DNA of 36,510 nucleotides from Pseudomonas brassicae (lineage in GTDB: Bacteria; Pseudomonadota; Gammaproteobacteria; Pseudomonadales; Pseudomonadaceae), in contig NZ_JAAHBU010000106.1 in the NCBI RefSeq assembly GCF_010671725.1, positions 1 through 36,510 on the forward strand. The letters are read 5' to 3'. Of the stretch, positions 16,224-24,301 are shown piece by piece (position 1 is the stretch's first letter; every line of letters begins with the position of its first letter). Under the pieces are notes generated by a model, which had not been told where the DNA came from, made no database searches, and was given only the letters and a program-made list of their open reading frames with translations. A program made the translations under genes and the position numbers.

Positions 16224-17533
16224 TCAGCACTGCCCTGCGGGTTCCAGGGGGTGTAACGCAGCTTCCACTCGCCATCGACGACGTGCCACAGATGCGGCGA
16301 ACGGAAACGGTCGCAGGTCGCAAGAAACTCTTCACGCGTCATGCTGATGTAGTCCAGGAACTCTTTTTCGTAGCGCGCAGGGTATTCGCCTTCATACCGC
16401 TGCATCAGCGCCATGGCTTCGTGCTTGTCGATATGGTGGTTACGGATTTCCTGAGCGGAATCCATCATCGAGCGCCCCACACCGAACTTGATCCAACGGG
16501 TGAAGTAGAAGAAACCGTCGACCTTGTCATCCAGGCTGTTGTACTTGGAGTACGTGCCCTCGGTACGAACAGGGTTGGCTTCAAAGCCGGTGTGTTCAAC
16601 CGCATAGTAGTAGGCCTCCTGCGGGACCCACTTCTTGTAGTAGCCCAGGTACTTGAACTCGATACCTTTGCGTTCCAGCACCTCAGGCGCCATCGGCAGG
16701 TAGCTGGCGAGGTCGACCATCGGCACGCCTTCATCCAGATACTCGCCGATCGGCTTGCCGCCGAGGAAGATATCGCGAATGTCGCGCCCCCCCAGGTAAT
16801 CCAGGGAGAAGCCCTCGCTTTCGGCGACATCGCTGGCGCCTGCATAGCTGGAGGTCTTGTGCGAAATCTTCTCGCCGTACTCGCCTGGCATTTCCCCGTA
16901 AAAAATCAGCGGGATATTGAGCTTGGCGGCCATCTTGGCGACAAAGGTCTTCTGCCCCAGGATAAACGGCTGAAACGGGTGCAGCAGGTTGATCGTTGCA
17001 TTGCGCGTCAGCAGGCGATGGATCTTGCCGTTGGGCGTATACAGGAAGTTGTCGAAGCCACCGACATGCAACCAGTTCTGGAAGTTTTTCCAGCCGATAT
17101 CGGTATACAGGTGCGGCGACCAGGTCACGGTCAGCGGGTTCATGCCGTACTTGTACTTCAGCAGGTGGGACTGCATCGCGCTGTCCTTGCCACCGCTGCC
17201 CCCCACGATGCAATCGTAGCTACCGTCACTCTTGCGGTATTGATTGCACAATTCGATCAGTTCGCGCTCGCGCTCATCCCAATCGATCTCGCCCGTTTCC
17301 TTGAGCTTGTTGAAGTTGCAGGCGTGGCACACACCATGCTCGTCGAACGTCAGCGTCGTCTTGGTAGAGCTGTTGCTGTGCGCGTACTCATTGCTCGACA
17401 TGGGCTGCTGGTTGGACATGTTGCAGATCGTGCAAAACTTGACGTCTCGCGGCAGCCCGTAGAAAACTTCCAGCTCGCCTTTGGGTGCGGCAAACTTGGA
17501 AAGGTCTATCGTTGAGCTTGGGGAAATTTTCAA
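16220..17533 (-). CDS. N-acetyl sugar amidotransferase (WbpG/PseA/PtmG type)
   Basis: An ATP-pyrophosphatase enzyme that converts an N-acetyl group on a sugar to N-acetamidino using ammonia from the HisH/HisF-like pair. The PP-loop GGSGGKDS is at about residues 111-118. Two cysteine pairs, CTIC and CHAC, lie at about residues 34-37 and 69-72 and probably bind zinc. Homologues act in P. aeruginosa O5 (WbpG) and in Campylobacter (PseA for pseudaminate, PtmG for legionaminate); the context favours a legionaminate role. The start is uncertain: TTG at 17533 has GGAG 9 nt upstream, while an in-frame TTG at 17563 adds ten residues. It is 437 residues long from the first choice. Confidence 0.9.
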   Translation of the reverse strand: MKISPSSTIDLSKFAAPKGELEVFYGLPRDVKFCTICNMSNQQPMSSNEYAHSNSSTKTTLTFDEHGVCHACNFNKLKETGEIDWDERERELIELCNQYRKSDGSYDCIVGGSGGKDSAMQSHLLKYKYGMNPLTVTWSPHLYTDIGWKNFQNWLHVGGFDNFLYTPNGKIHRLLTRNATINLLHPFQPFILGQKTFVAKMAAKLNIPLIFYGEMPGEYGEKISHKTSSYAGASDVAESEGFSLDYLGGRDIRDIFLGGKPIGEYLDEGVPMVDLASYLPMAPEVLERKGIEFKYLGYYKKWVPQEAYYYAVEHTGFEANPVRTEGTYSKYNSLDDKVDGFFYFTRWIKFGVGRSMMDSAQEIRNHHIDKHEAMALMQRYEGEYPARYEKEFLDYISMTREEFLATCDRFRSPHLWHVVDGEWKLRYTPWNPQGSAE

Positions 17534-17563
17534 AAAACCAGTCTCCAATTGCGAATACAACAA

Positions 17564-18619
17564 TCAAACAGGGTACTTGTTACGAGCCAACTGCAGGTCG
17601 TCAGGGCGCCCCACATCCAGCCACGGCTCGTGCATAGGGTAAGCAATGGTACTTTCGCCCTTCTGCTGCACACGCTCGAACAGCGTAGGCATGTCACATT
17701 GCCCGCCCACGACGAGTTCATCGAGAACGGCGGGGGCCAGGACATAGATACCGGCGTTTACATGAGTTCTGTAGATAGGCTTTTCATCAAAGCCTACAAT
17801 CTTTATGCCATCCGTTCGTATCACGCCGAACGGGTTCTGCCATTCATGCAGCCTTACCGCCATTGTTGCCATCGCGCCATGCCGAAGGTGGAAGTCAAGC
17901 ATCTCGCCATAGCGTATATCCGTCAGCACATCACCGTTGGTGACCACAAACGGCAGCGTTGGACGCGGCGCCAGCAAACTGATCGCGCCCGCGGTACCAA
18001 GCGGAGAGTCTTCGTGAAGATAAGCGATCTTCACGCCCCACTTGTGGCCATCGCCAAAATAGTCCTCGATCATGTGCCCCAGGTAGTGCACAGACACGAT
18101 GAAATTGACAAAACCGTCTGCTTTCGCACGCTCGATGATAAGTTCGAGGATCGGTTTGCCACCCACCGGCAACATCGGTTTGGGGCAGTCTTCGGTAAGT
18201 GGCAGCAAGCGCTTGCCCAGCCCACCGGCCATGATCACCATCGTGTGTTCGCGATCAACAGGCTCGAGCACTTCGTCCCACAGGTGCAGGCCGATGACAT
18301 GCCGCTCGCTGTCGACGATCGGAAGCTGGTGAATCTTGTTGGCGTGCATCAGGTCCAGAACCAGCTCACGCGCCATATCGGGCGGCACCACCAGTGGGCT
18401 GAGCGCCATGATCTGCTCAACCGGGCTATCCAGGTTCAGGCCCCGCAGCAGGCCACGCCGAACATCGCCGTCCGTGACACTGCCCTGCAGGCGCCCCTCA
18501 GGGCAGACCACAAGCGTGATCTGCAATCCCGAAGCGTCCAGATTGCTGATCGCCTGTTGAATACTTGAACCTTGGGCAAGCAGTACATTGCGCCATAGTT
18601 GCTGATCTAGTGGTTTCAT
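17564..18619 (-). CDS. ptmE: CBS-domain sugar-1-phosphate guanylyltransferase, PtmE-like
   Basis: A 351-residue fusion of two N-terminal CBS domains (about residues 1-120, for example VTDGDVRRGLLRG and IHQLPIVDSERHVIG) with a nucleotidyltransferase domain. That domain begins MVIMAGGLGKRLLPLTEDCPKPMLPVGGKPIL and carries FVVTNGDVLTDI and AGIYVLAPAVL. In Campylobacter PtmE makes the GDP-linked amino sugar that feeds legionaminate synthesis, so this enzyme likely commits GlcNAc-1-P to the GDP branch. The CBS pair may sense adenine nucleotides. The ATG overlaps the acetyltransferase stop by 4 nt. PtmA and PtmF counterparts are not seen here. Confidence 0.85.
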   Translation of the reverse strand: MKPLDQQLWRNVLLAQGSSIQQAISNLDASGLQITLVVCPEGRLQGSVTDGDVRRGLLRGLNLDSPVEQIMALSPLVVPPDMARELVLDLMHANKIHQLPIVDSERHVIGLHLWDEVLEPVDREHTMVIMAGGLGKRLLPLTEDCPKPMLPVGGKPILELIIERAKADGFVNFIVSVHYLGHMIEDYFGDGHKWGVKIAYLHEDSPLGTAGAISLLAPRPTLPFVVTNGDVLTDIRYGEMLDFHLRHGAMATMAVRLHEWQNPFGVIRTDGIKIVGFDEKPIYRTHVNAGIYVLAPAVLDELVVGGQCDMPTLFERVQQKGESTIAYPMHEPWLDVGRPDDLQLARNKYPV

Positions 18620-19308
18620 GTCTTCTCTTGCCGACTCAGGTATTTCGATTCATTGATGCGTACTGGCGCACTCATTACCACCTGCCCTGCGGGCAAGTCT
18701 TTGACCAGGGTCGTGCCCGCCCCCACGATGGCGCATGTGCCCACCGAGACACCTTGCAGGGTGGTGGAGCCCGCACCGACGAATGCACCACATGCCACGT
18801 TGACCGCGCCACACAGCACCGCACCTGGAGCAATATGCACGTGGCTGCCGATTATACAGTCGTGATCGATTCTGACCCCGGTATTTGTGATCGAGTTAAC
18901 ACCAATCCTCGTATCGGCTTGAATCACCGCGCCAGCCATGACCTGCACCCCGTCGCTCAACTGCACACTCGGATCCACCCACGCAGCGGGATGAACCAAT
19001 GCAGGAAAGTGAAAACCACGTGCGCTGAGGGCCTGGAACATGTCCTGGCGACGAGACAAGCCCGGCACCTGCCCAACCCCGTTGACCAGCCCAACCTGTG
19101 CCCCCTCGAACTGGTCGAGCACCTCGTCGCCGCCGAGCACACGTATGCCGCGCCACGACTCGATGGCAGCCCCAGCAAGGGCGGGGTCACATACGCCAAG
19201 CACATTGGCACCAATTGCTTGCAGCAACGACAACATCACCTTGGCATGACCACCTGCGCCAAGCAAAAGCACTGGGCGCGCTGCACAATGAGCCGGTTCG
19301 GCAATCAT
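18616..19308 (-). CDS. NeuD/PglD-type sugar acetyltransferase (candidate LegH)
   Basis: A 230-residue protein with a Rossmann-like N-terminal domain (VLLLGAGGHAKVMLSLLQAIG) and a C-terminal left-handed beta-helix of hexapeptide repeats (VQLSDGVQVMAGAVIQADTR through VGAGSTTLQGV). Such enzymes N-acetylate UDP- or GDP-linked 4-amino sugars, or O-acetylate sialic acids. Between legI and ptmE, and being the only acetyltransferase in the operon, it is the best candidate for the acetylation after the LegC transamination. The catalytic His is probably in IDHDCIIGSHVHIAPGAVL. The start at 19308 overlaps the legI stop as ATGA; a longer frame to 19365 is less likely. Confidence 0.85.
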   Translation of the reverse strand: MIAEPAHCAARPVLLLGAGGHAKVMLSLLQAIGANVLGVCDPALAGAAIESWRGIRVLGGDEVLDQFEGAQVGLVNGVGQVPGLSRRQDMFQALSARGFHFPALVHPAAWVDPSVQLSDGVQVMAGAVIQADTRIGVNSITNTGVRIDHDCIIGSHVHIAPGAVLCGAVNVACGAFVGAGSTTLQGVSVGTCAIVGAGTTLVKDLPAGQVVMSAPVRINESKYLSRQEKT

Positions 19309-20390
19309 TCCACAACCTCGCCAGCACGATAGGCTCGCGCGGCCGACATACCGATCAACCCCCACAGTGCGGTAGCCGGCAGGCCCCCGCCGCAGCGTGC
19401 AGTGGCCAAATCAGCGCGGGAGAATCGCTCGCCGGCGGCCATGTCACGGGTGACCACCACTTGCTGGCGCGCAGCTCTGCGCGTATCCCACTCACTCGGC
19501 TGCGGCGACTTCATGGGCGATCCGAGCGCCTGCTCCAGGCCGCGAATCTGCGCAACCATGTCGGCGAGTTCAGCCGGTTCCAGGGAAGCCTTGTGGTCCG
19601 GGCCCGGCATAGAGCGGTCCAGCGTGAAGTGTTTTTCGATGACGCGCGCACCACGGGCAACCGCCGCCAATGGAATCAGCAACCCCTGGGTATGATCCGA
19701 GTAGCCGACCTCCAGGCCGAATGCCTGTTGCAGGGTATCCATCGCCCGAAGGTTGACCTCCGACAGCGGCGTCGGGTACTGCGAAGTGCAGTGCAGCAAG
19801 GTCACATGCCCCTGCAAGCGCTCACGCGCCTGCGCATCGCTCCAGCAACGCCAGACCTGCTCCATGTCGGCAGGCTCCTGATCGTTCGTCAGGGCATGCG
19901 CAATAATGGCAAGCCCCTGCTCGACCTCGCTCAGGGTCGCCATGCCTGTAGACACGATCAGTGGCTTGCCCGTGCGCGCGAATTGCCATAGCAACGGCCC
20001 ATTGGTCAATTCGCCAGACGGTATCTTGAAGAACGGTATGCCCAGCGTGCACAGGAACGCGAGGCTGTCGCCGTCGAAAGCGGTGCTGATGAATTCAATC
20101 CCCTTGGCCTTCGCATGCGCCTGCAAGTCGGCATGCCAGGCCCGGGGCAGCTCCAGTTTCTGCAGCATGGCCAACTGGCTTTCGCCCGCATCCGTGGTCT
20201 TTTGCTGATAAGACGCCTTCGGCGCGGTGGCAGACGCCAGCTTGCGCGCATCGAACGTTTGAAACTTGACCGCATCAGCCCCTGCGTCCGCCGCCAGTTC
20301 CACCAGCTCGAATGCCAGATCGCGCTGACCGTTATGGTTAACGCCTGCCTCAGCAATGATGTAAACGCACTCTTTGTTAGCTGATCTCAT
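19305..20390 (-). CDS. legI: Legionaminic acid synthase (NeuB family)
   Basis: Condenses the 6-deoxy-2,4-diacetamido hexose released by LegG with phosphoenolpyruvate to give legionaminic acid. The 361-residue NeuB-type TIM barrel starts VYIIAEAGVNHNGQRDLA and includes DAVKFQTFDA, FFKIPSGELTNGPLL, IVSTGMATLSEVE, HCTSQYPTP, GYSDHTQG and VIEKHFTLDRSMPGPDHKASLEP. A C-terminal SAF (antifreeze-like) domain follows from about residue 300 (VVVTRDMAAGERFSRADLA). GPDHKASLEP and the linkage to legG and legC favour legionaminate over pseudaminate; a different NeuB-family gene at the right edge looks like PseI. Confidence 0.9.
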   Translation of the reverse strand: MRSANKECVYIIAEAGVNHNGQRDLAFELVELAADAGADAVKFQTFDARKLASATAPKASYQQKTTDAGESQLAMLQKLELPRAWHADLQAHAKAKGIEFISTAFDGDSLAFLCTLGIPFFKIPSGELTNGPLLWQFARTGKPLIVSTGMATLSEVEQGLAIIAHALTNDQEPADMEQVWRCWSDAQARERLQGHVTLLHCTSQYPTPLSEVNLRAMDTLQQAFGLEVGYSDHTQGLLIPLAAVARGARVIEKHFTLDRSMPGPDHKASLEPAELADMVAQIRGLEQALGSPMKSPQPSEWDTRRAARQQVVVTRDMAAGERFSRADLATARCGGGLPATALWGLIGMSAARAYRAGEVVE

Positions 20391-20393
20391 ACG

Positions 20394-21548
20394 TTAACTC
20401 AAATCATGAAATGACTTGTGACCCGAAACGTCACAGGCTGCAAGGGTACGCACGATGGTGCTCGCGGCATCGCCCTGCCCATAGGGATTGACCACTTGCC
20501 GGCTTGCCCGAACGAACGCCTCGCCCAGCGCCTGGGTCAGCGCCGACTCGATCGCCTCCTTGGTCGCCGCGCAGTGCAGCACCGAGCTGGCACTCAGTCG
20601 GCCGGCCTGCCGACTGCCAATATTGACCGTAGGCACACCAAACGAGGGGACTTCGATAATACCGCTGGATGAGTTACCCACTACCGCGGCAGCACGCCTG
20701 ACAACGCTCAGGTAGCGCCTGAAGCCCAGAGAAGGAATCGCCAGCACACGCTGAGGATGTCGAGCGGCAAACTGCTCGATCAACGGAATGATCGCACGCC
20801 CGCCATTATCGGCATTCGGATACGTTAGCACCACACGATACGCATCAAATGCCTCCAGCGCCTGCAGCAGCGCCTCGAAGCTTTTCACCGGATCCTCTTC
20901 AAGCAGGGTCACAGGGTGATAAGTCACCAACAGAAACGGCTCAGCCAGGTCAAAATCGAGGCTCTCGCGCAACGCCTGCAGTGACATGTCTGGCGTACGC
21001 TTGAGGTGATCGAGCCCGACAGCCCCGACATTGAAGACACGCTCGGGAGATTCGCCCATCTGGATCACACGTTGACGGTAAGGTTCTGCCGCCACGAAAT
21101 GCAGAAACGCCATTTTCGTGATCGCATGCCGAATGGCGTCATCATACGCGCCCTCGGTCAGCTCACCGCCGTGCAGGTGCACGATCGGGATGCGCATGAT
21201 CAATGCAGCCTGGCAAATGCTCAACGCCTCGAAACGATCACCCAGCACTACCAGCAGGTCCGGGCGCAATCGGTCAAGGGCATCGGCGAAACCCAGTACG
21301 CCCAGCCCCATCGACTTGACCGTACCGACATCGGTGTTCGACGACAGCAGCATCTCCACCTTGGCATCGATTTCAAAGCCGTCCTGCACGATCTGCTGCC
21401 ACGTGTCGCCGAATTCGGGGGACAAATGCATGCAACTGACGATCAGTTGCAGCTCCAGCCGGTCGCTTTGCTGAATTTCCTTCATCAGCCAGTACAGCAA
21501 GCCATACTCGGCCCGCGTGCCGGTAAAGACGGCCACCCGACGGGTCAT
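20394..21548 (-). CDS. legG: Hydrolysing NDP-sugar 2-epimerase (NeuC family)
   Basis: Removes the nucleotide and inverts C2 of NDP-2,4-diacetamido-trideoxyglucose to give the free mannose-configured sugar for LegI. The 384-residue GT-B-like epimerase shows FTGTRAEYGLLYWLMK at the N-terminus, VLGDRFEALS, HLHGGELTEGAYDDAIRHA, VTYHPVTL and the C-terminal nucleotide-binding VGNSSSGIIEVPSFGVPTVN. Its stop lies 3 nt before legI and its start overlaps legC by 4 nt, consistent with coupled translation. Confidence 0.92.
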   Translation of the reverse strand: MTRRVAVFTGTRAEYGLLYWLMKEIQQSDRLELQLIVSCMHLSPEFGDTWQQIVQDGFEIDAKVEMLLSSNTDVGTVKSMGLGVLGFADALDRLRPDLLVVLGDRFEALSICQAALIMRIPIVHLHGGELTEGAYDDAIRHAITKMAFLHFVAAEPYRQRVIQMGESPERVFNVGAVGLDHLKRTPDMSLQALRESLDFDLAEPFLLVTYHPVTLLEEDPVKSFEALLQALEAFDAYRVVLTYPNADNGGRAIIPLIEQFAARHPQRVLAIPSLGFRRYLSVVRRAAAVVGNSSSGIIEVPSFGVPTVNIGSRQAGRLSASSVLHCAATKEAIESALTQALGEAFVRASRQVVNPYGQGDAASTIVRTLAACDVSGHKSFHDLS

Positions 21549-22696
21549 TTGCCCTCCTGGGGAGGCACGCTGCTGGGCAGATTGACGACGCGCGCTTCAA
21601 GCCACTGGGCGTTGCTCAGATCGCCTTTGACACAGTGCTGATACGCCGGCAGACGGTTCATCAACGCCCAGATCGGGCGCGTCATCACACCGCGTTCATT
21701 GGTCGCCTTGAGCAACGCATCGCGCTGGGCGCGGTCCGGGCAGATGACTGCGTTGAGCCAGTAGTTGGAGCGGCAACCTTGCGGCTCTGTGACAAACTCA
21801 AGGTCGCTGCCCTGCAGCGCCTCCTTGTAGCTCATCGCCAATCGACGCTTGGCTGCCAGGAAACCATCGAGCTGCTCGAGCTGAGCGCACCCAAGGGCCG
21901 CATTCAGGTTGGGCAAGCGATAGTTGTAGCCAACTTCGTCATGGACATACTCATAGGCATGCGGTTGCTTGGCGGTTGTCGTCAGGTGCTTGGCCTTGGC
22001 CCCCAGGCTCTCGCTGGTCAGCAGCATGCCGCCGCCGCCCGTGGTGATCACCTTGTTGCCGTTGAAGCTCAACGTGCCGACCAGCCCGAAGGTCCCGGTA
22101 TGACGCCCCTCGTAGGTGCTGCCCAGCGACTCGGCGGCGTCTTCAACCAGTGCCAGGTTCCAACGCTTGCAGACGGCCATCAGTTCATTCAGTGCAACAG
22201 GGTGACCAAAGGTGTGCATCGGCAGACAGGCACGCAGGACTCTTCCATCCTCACGCAGCCGGCAAAGGCCATCCTCGCCGATCACAGCCTGCGCATCGAG
22301 CCACTGCTCCAGCGCTGCCGGCGACAGCCCCAGCGTGTCACGATCGACATCCACGAAAACCGGCTCGGCCCCGCAGTAAGCGATAGCGTTACAGGTCGCG
22401 ACGAAGGTCAACGACTGGGTGATGACCAATTCACCAGTCTTTACCCCCGCCAGCAACAAGGCAATGTGCAGGGCCGCAGTACCGTTGACCGTCGCCACCG
22501 CACGCGGGCTGCCGGTATAGACTTGCATGTCATGTTCGAAGCGGTCTACGAACGCCCCCACACTGGACACGAACGTGGAAGCAATGGTGTCGCTCACATA
22601 CTGCTGTTCATTACCCGCAAACACCGGTGCGTGCAGCGGGATAAACTCTTGAGTGCAGTATTGATCGCGCACAAACCTGACCAGCGAGTCGTACAT
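21545..22696 (-). CDS. legC: PLP-dependent sugar aminotransferase (DegT/DnrJ family)
   Basis: Transaminates the 4-keto-6-deoxy amino sugar nucleotide made by LegB, normally with glutamate, giving the 4-amino sugar. The 383-residue fold-type I enzyme shows NGTAALHIALLLAGVK, VEDAAESLGSTY with the cofactor-binding Asp, and the Schiff-base lysine in LSFNGNKVITTGGGGML. It has EVGYNYRLPNLNAALGCAQLE toward the C-terminus. The early PLHAPVFAGNEQQYVSDTI and the position just after legB fit the LegC group, and not PseC or WbpE. Confidence 0.92.
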   Translation of the reverse strand: MYDSLVRFVRDQYCTQEFIPLHAPVFAGNEQQYVSDTIASTFVSSVGAFVDRFEHDMQVYTGSPRAVATVNGTAALHIALLLAGVKTGELVITQSLTFVATCNAIAYCGAEPVFVDVDRDTLGLSPAALEQWLDAQAVIGEDGLCRLREDGRVLRACLPMHTFGHPVALNELMAVCKRWNLALVEDAAESLGSTYEGRHTGTFGLVGTLSFNGNKVITTGGGGMLLTSESLGAKAKHLTTTAKQPHAYEYVHDEVGYNYRLPNLNAALGCAQLEQLDGFLAAKRRLAMSYKEALQGSDLEFVTEPQGCRSNYWLNAVICPDRAQRDALLKATNERGVMTRPIWALMNRLPAYQHCVKGDLSNAQWLEARVVNLPSSVPPQEGK

Positions 22697-22704
22697 ACCG
22701 AACC

Positions 22705-23683
22705 TCAGACGTTATAAATATTGGCTTTGTACTTGGCCAGGTTGTGCGGCTGCGTGAACCACTCCACCGTTTTTTCCAAGCCTTGACGAATCGAATACTC
22801 GGGGGTGAACCCGGTCAGGCCGTTGATCTTAGTGTTGTCGCACCAGAGCCGAAACACCTCGGACTTTTCTGGGCGCATGCGCTGTGCATCCGTGAGAAAT
22901 TCGACATCACTGCCCATCAACTCGCGTACCAGGTTCAGGGTATCGGCCACCGAAATCTCGAAATTGGAACCGATGTTCACCACTTCGCCAACGGCCTGCT
23001 CGCAACGCGCCAACTCCAGGAAACCACGGCAGGTATCGGCCACGTAGTTGAAGTCTCGCGTAGGGGTGACATCCCCCAGTTTTATCTGCTTCTGGCCCGA
23101 GGCAATCTGGCTGATGATGGTCGGGATCACCGCACGCGCGGATTGACGCGACCGTAGGTATTGAAGGGGCGAGCAATCGTCAACGGCAAGTCGAACGCAT
23201 TGTAGAAACTCATCGCCATCGCGTCCGCACCGATTTTCGATGCACTGTAGGGCGATTGCGCCTGCAGAGGGTGCTTCTCGTCGATAGGCACATATTGTGC
23301 CGTACCGTAGACCTCACTGGTCGACGTGTGAATGACACGCTTGACGCCGTTTTCCATCGCCGCCTGGCAAATGTTCAAGGTACCTTTGACATTGGTGTCG
23401 ACGTAACTGTCCGGCGCGACATAAGAATAAGGAATGGCGATCAAGGCGGCCAGATGAAGATGATGTCCACATCTTTGGTAATGTGCTTGCAGTAATGCGG
23501 GTCACGCACATCGCCATTGAGTACTTCAATGCTGGACAAGCAGCCTACGTCTTCCAGCCACCCCCAATAGTTGAACGAGTTATATTGGGACAGTGCTTTC
23601 ACCTTGTAGCCTTCGCGTACAAGCAGTTCGGTCAAATGCGAACCAATGAAGCCATCGGCGCCGGTCACTAAAACGGTAGTCAT
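22705..23683 (-). CDS. legB: NDP-GlcNAc 4,6-dehydratase, two frameshifts
   Basis: First dedicated step of legionaminate synthesis: oxidises and dehydrates GDP- or UDP-GlcNAc to the 4-keto-6-deoxy sugar. Start is the ATG at 23683 with AAAGGG upstream. The NAD motif is VLVTGADGFIGSHLTE; STSEVYGTAQ and YSASKIGAD carry the catalytic Thr/Ser-Glu and Tyr-Lys. Two single bases are missing. Near 23455 the frame passes from DVDIIF to the expected HLAALIAIPYSYVAP. Near 23150 it passes from FNTYG to PRQSARAVIPTIISQ. The repaired length is 326 residues, normal for LegB. It heads the nonulosonate operon. Confidence 0.88.
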
Positions 23684-23800
23684 TCTTGAACCCTTTAACG
23701 TGTTGGCCTCGAACCCTGACGGGTGAAGCGCAAAAAACGAATAAACCTTGCCTGCCCAACGCTGCGCACCCCACGTATGTCGGAGGGCACCGCGATGCCT

Positions 23801-23834
23801 CTGGAACGCCGGTTCCAGCCACCTGCGCAGGTGG
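23801..23834. repeat. Two abutting perfect inverted repeats in the legB leader
   Basis: CTGGAACGCCGGTTCCAG (23801-23818; 7-bp arms, 4-base loop) is followed without a gap by CCACCTGCGCAGGTGG (23819-23834), a perfect 16-bp palindrome. They lie about 120-150 nt before legB. In RNA each could fold into a short hairpin; in DNA they could be sites for dimeric proteins. Confidence 0.6.
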
Positions 23835-24037
23835 GTACTGGCCATTGAGCATGTGATTTGCACAACTGTGAAGCATCTGCATGCCGTGCGCAACATCGGG
23901 GCGCGAGCACGGGCACGCCCTGTAAAGGGCTGACTGCAGATTACGTTCGGGGGGCTTCAGGCCGTGCCCATGGGAGCACACTAGGTAACCGAACCACGGA
24001 CTCCACGTCCTTGATGAGCGCAAGAAGCGCCACCCCC

Positions 24038-24063
24038 CGCTACCACGCGCTGCCGCCCCCTTC
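24038..24063 (-). promoter_or_regulatory. JUMPstart/ops-like element upstream of legB
   Basis: On the minus strand the segment reads GAAGGGGGCGGCAGCGCG followed by TGGTAGCGG. GGCGGCAGCGCG at 24046-24057 matches the ops consensus GGCGGTAGCGTG at 10 of 12 positions and is preceded by AAGGG, as in JUMPstart sequences. A second partial copy of GGTAGCG lies at 24038-24044. Ops elements in polysaccharide operons recruit RfaH to the elongating polymerase and allow it to read through long operons. The location, about 120 nt after a TATAAT box and before a 14-kb operon, fits. The two mismatches make this a candidate, not a certainty. Confidence 0.5.
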
Positions 24064-24182
24064 GCTGCACGGGCTGGGGACCGCCCCCTGAGAGCCTGGT
24101 CCCGACGCTTCAATCAACTGAGCGCGGCTTTCATCACAGTGGGTAGACGGGAAAATTGCTGGGTAGATCAATCATGGCCGGG

Positions 24183-24188
24183 ATTATA
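24183..24188 (-). promoter_or_regulatory. Sigma-70-type -10 box of the leg/wbp operon
   Basis: A perfect TATAAT occurs on the minus strand at 24188-24183, between the acyltransferase stop codon and legB. It is the only one I see in that gap. The -35 region is poor (TTCGCG at 18 bp spacing), so the promoter may need an activator. Expected start of transcription is near 24176. Confidence 0.5.
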
Positions 24189-24301
24189 CCGGCTCGTACG
24201 ATGAAGCGCGAAGCTTGCGCCAGTAGGTGTGGCGCTATCGCTTCACCAGAGTATCGCGGCCCCCTGCCGAACGCAGTGCCGGCAGCCAACTGACCACCAC
24301 A

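Larger units (their letters stand above)
23684..24176 (-). other. Long GC-rich leader region of the leg operon, no gene seen
   Basis: About 490 nt lie between the predicted transcription start and legB. Open frames here (up to 73-75 residues upstream of and overlapping legB) have no ribosome binding site or recognisable content. The stretch contains the ops-like element, a GGGACC/GGTCCC pair near 24079-24105, and two abutting hairpins at 23801-23834. It is best explained as an untranslated leader. A small RNA inside it is possible but not supported by anything specific. Confidence 0.5.

Noticed and set aside
23684-24113. Minus-strand reading frames of up to about 177 codons in the legB leader as a protein gene
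   Set aside because: They overlap each other and legB in several phases, lack ribosome binding sites and show Arg/Gly/Pro-rich sequence typical of non-coding GC-rich DNA.
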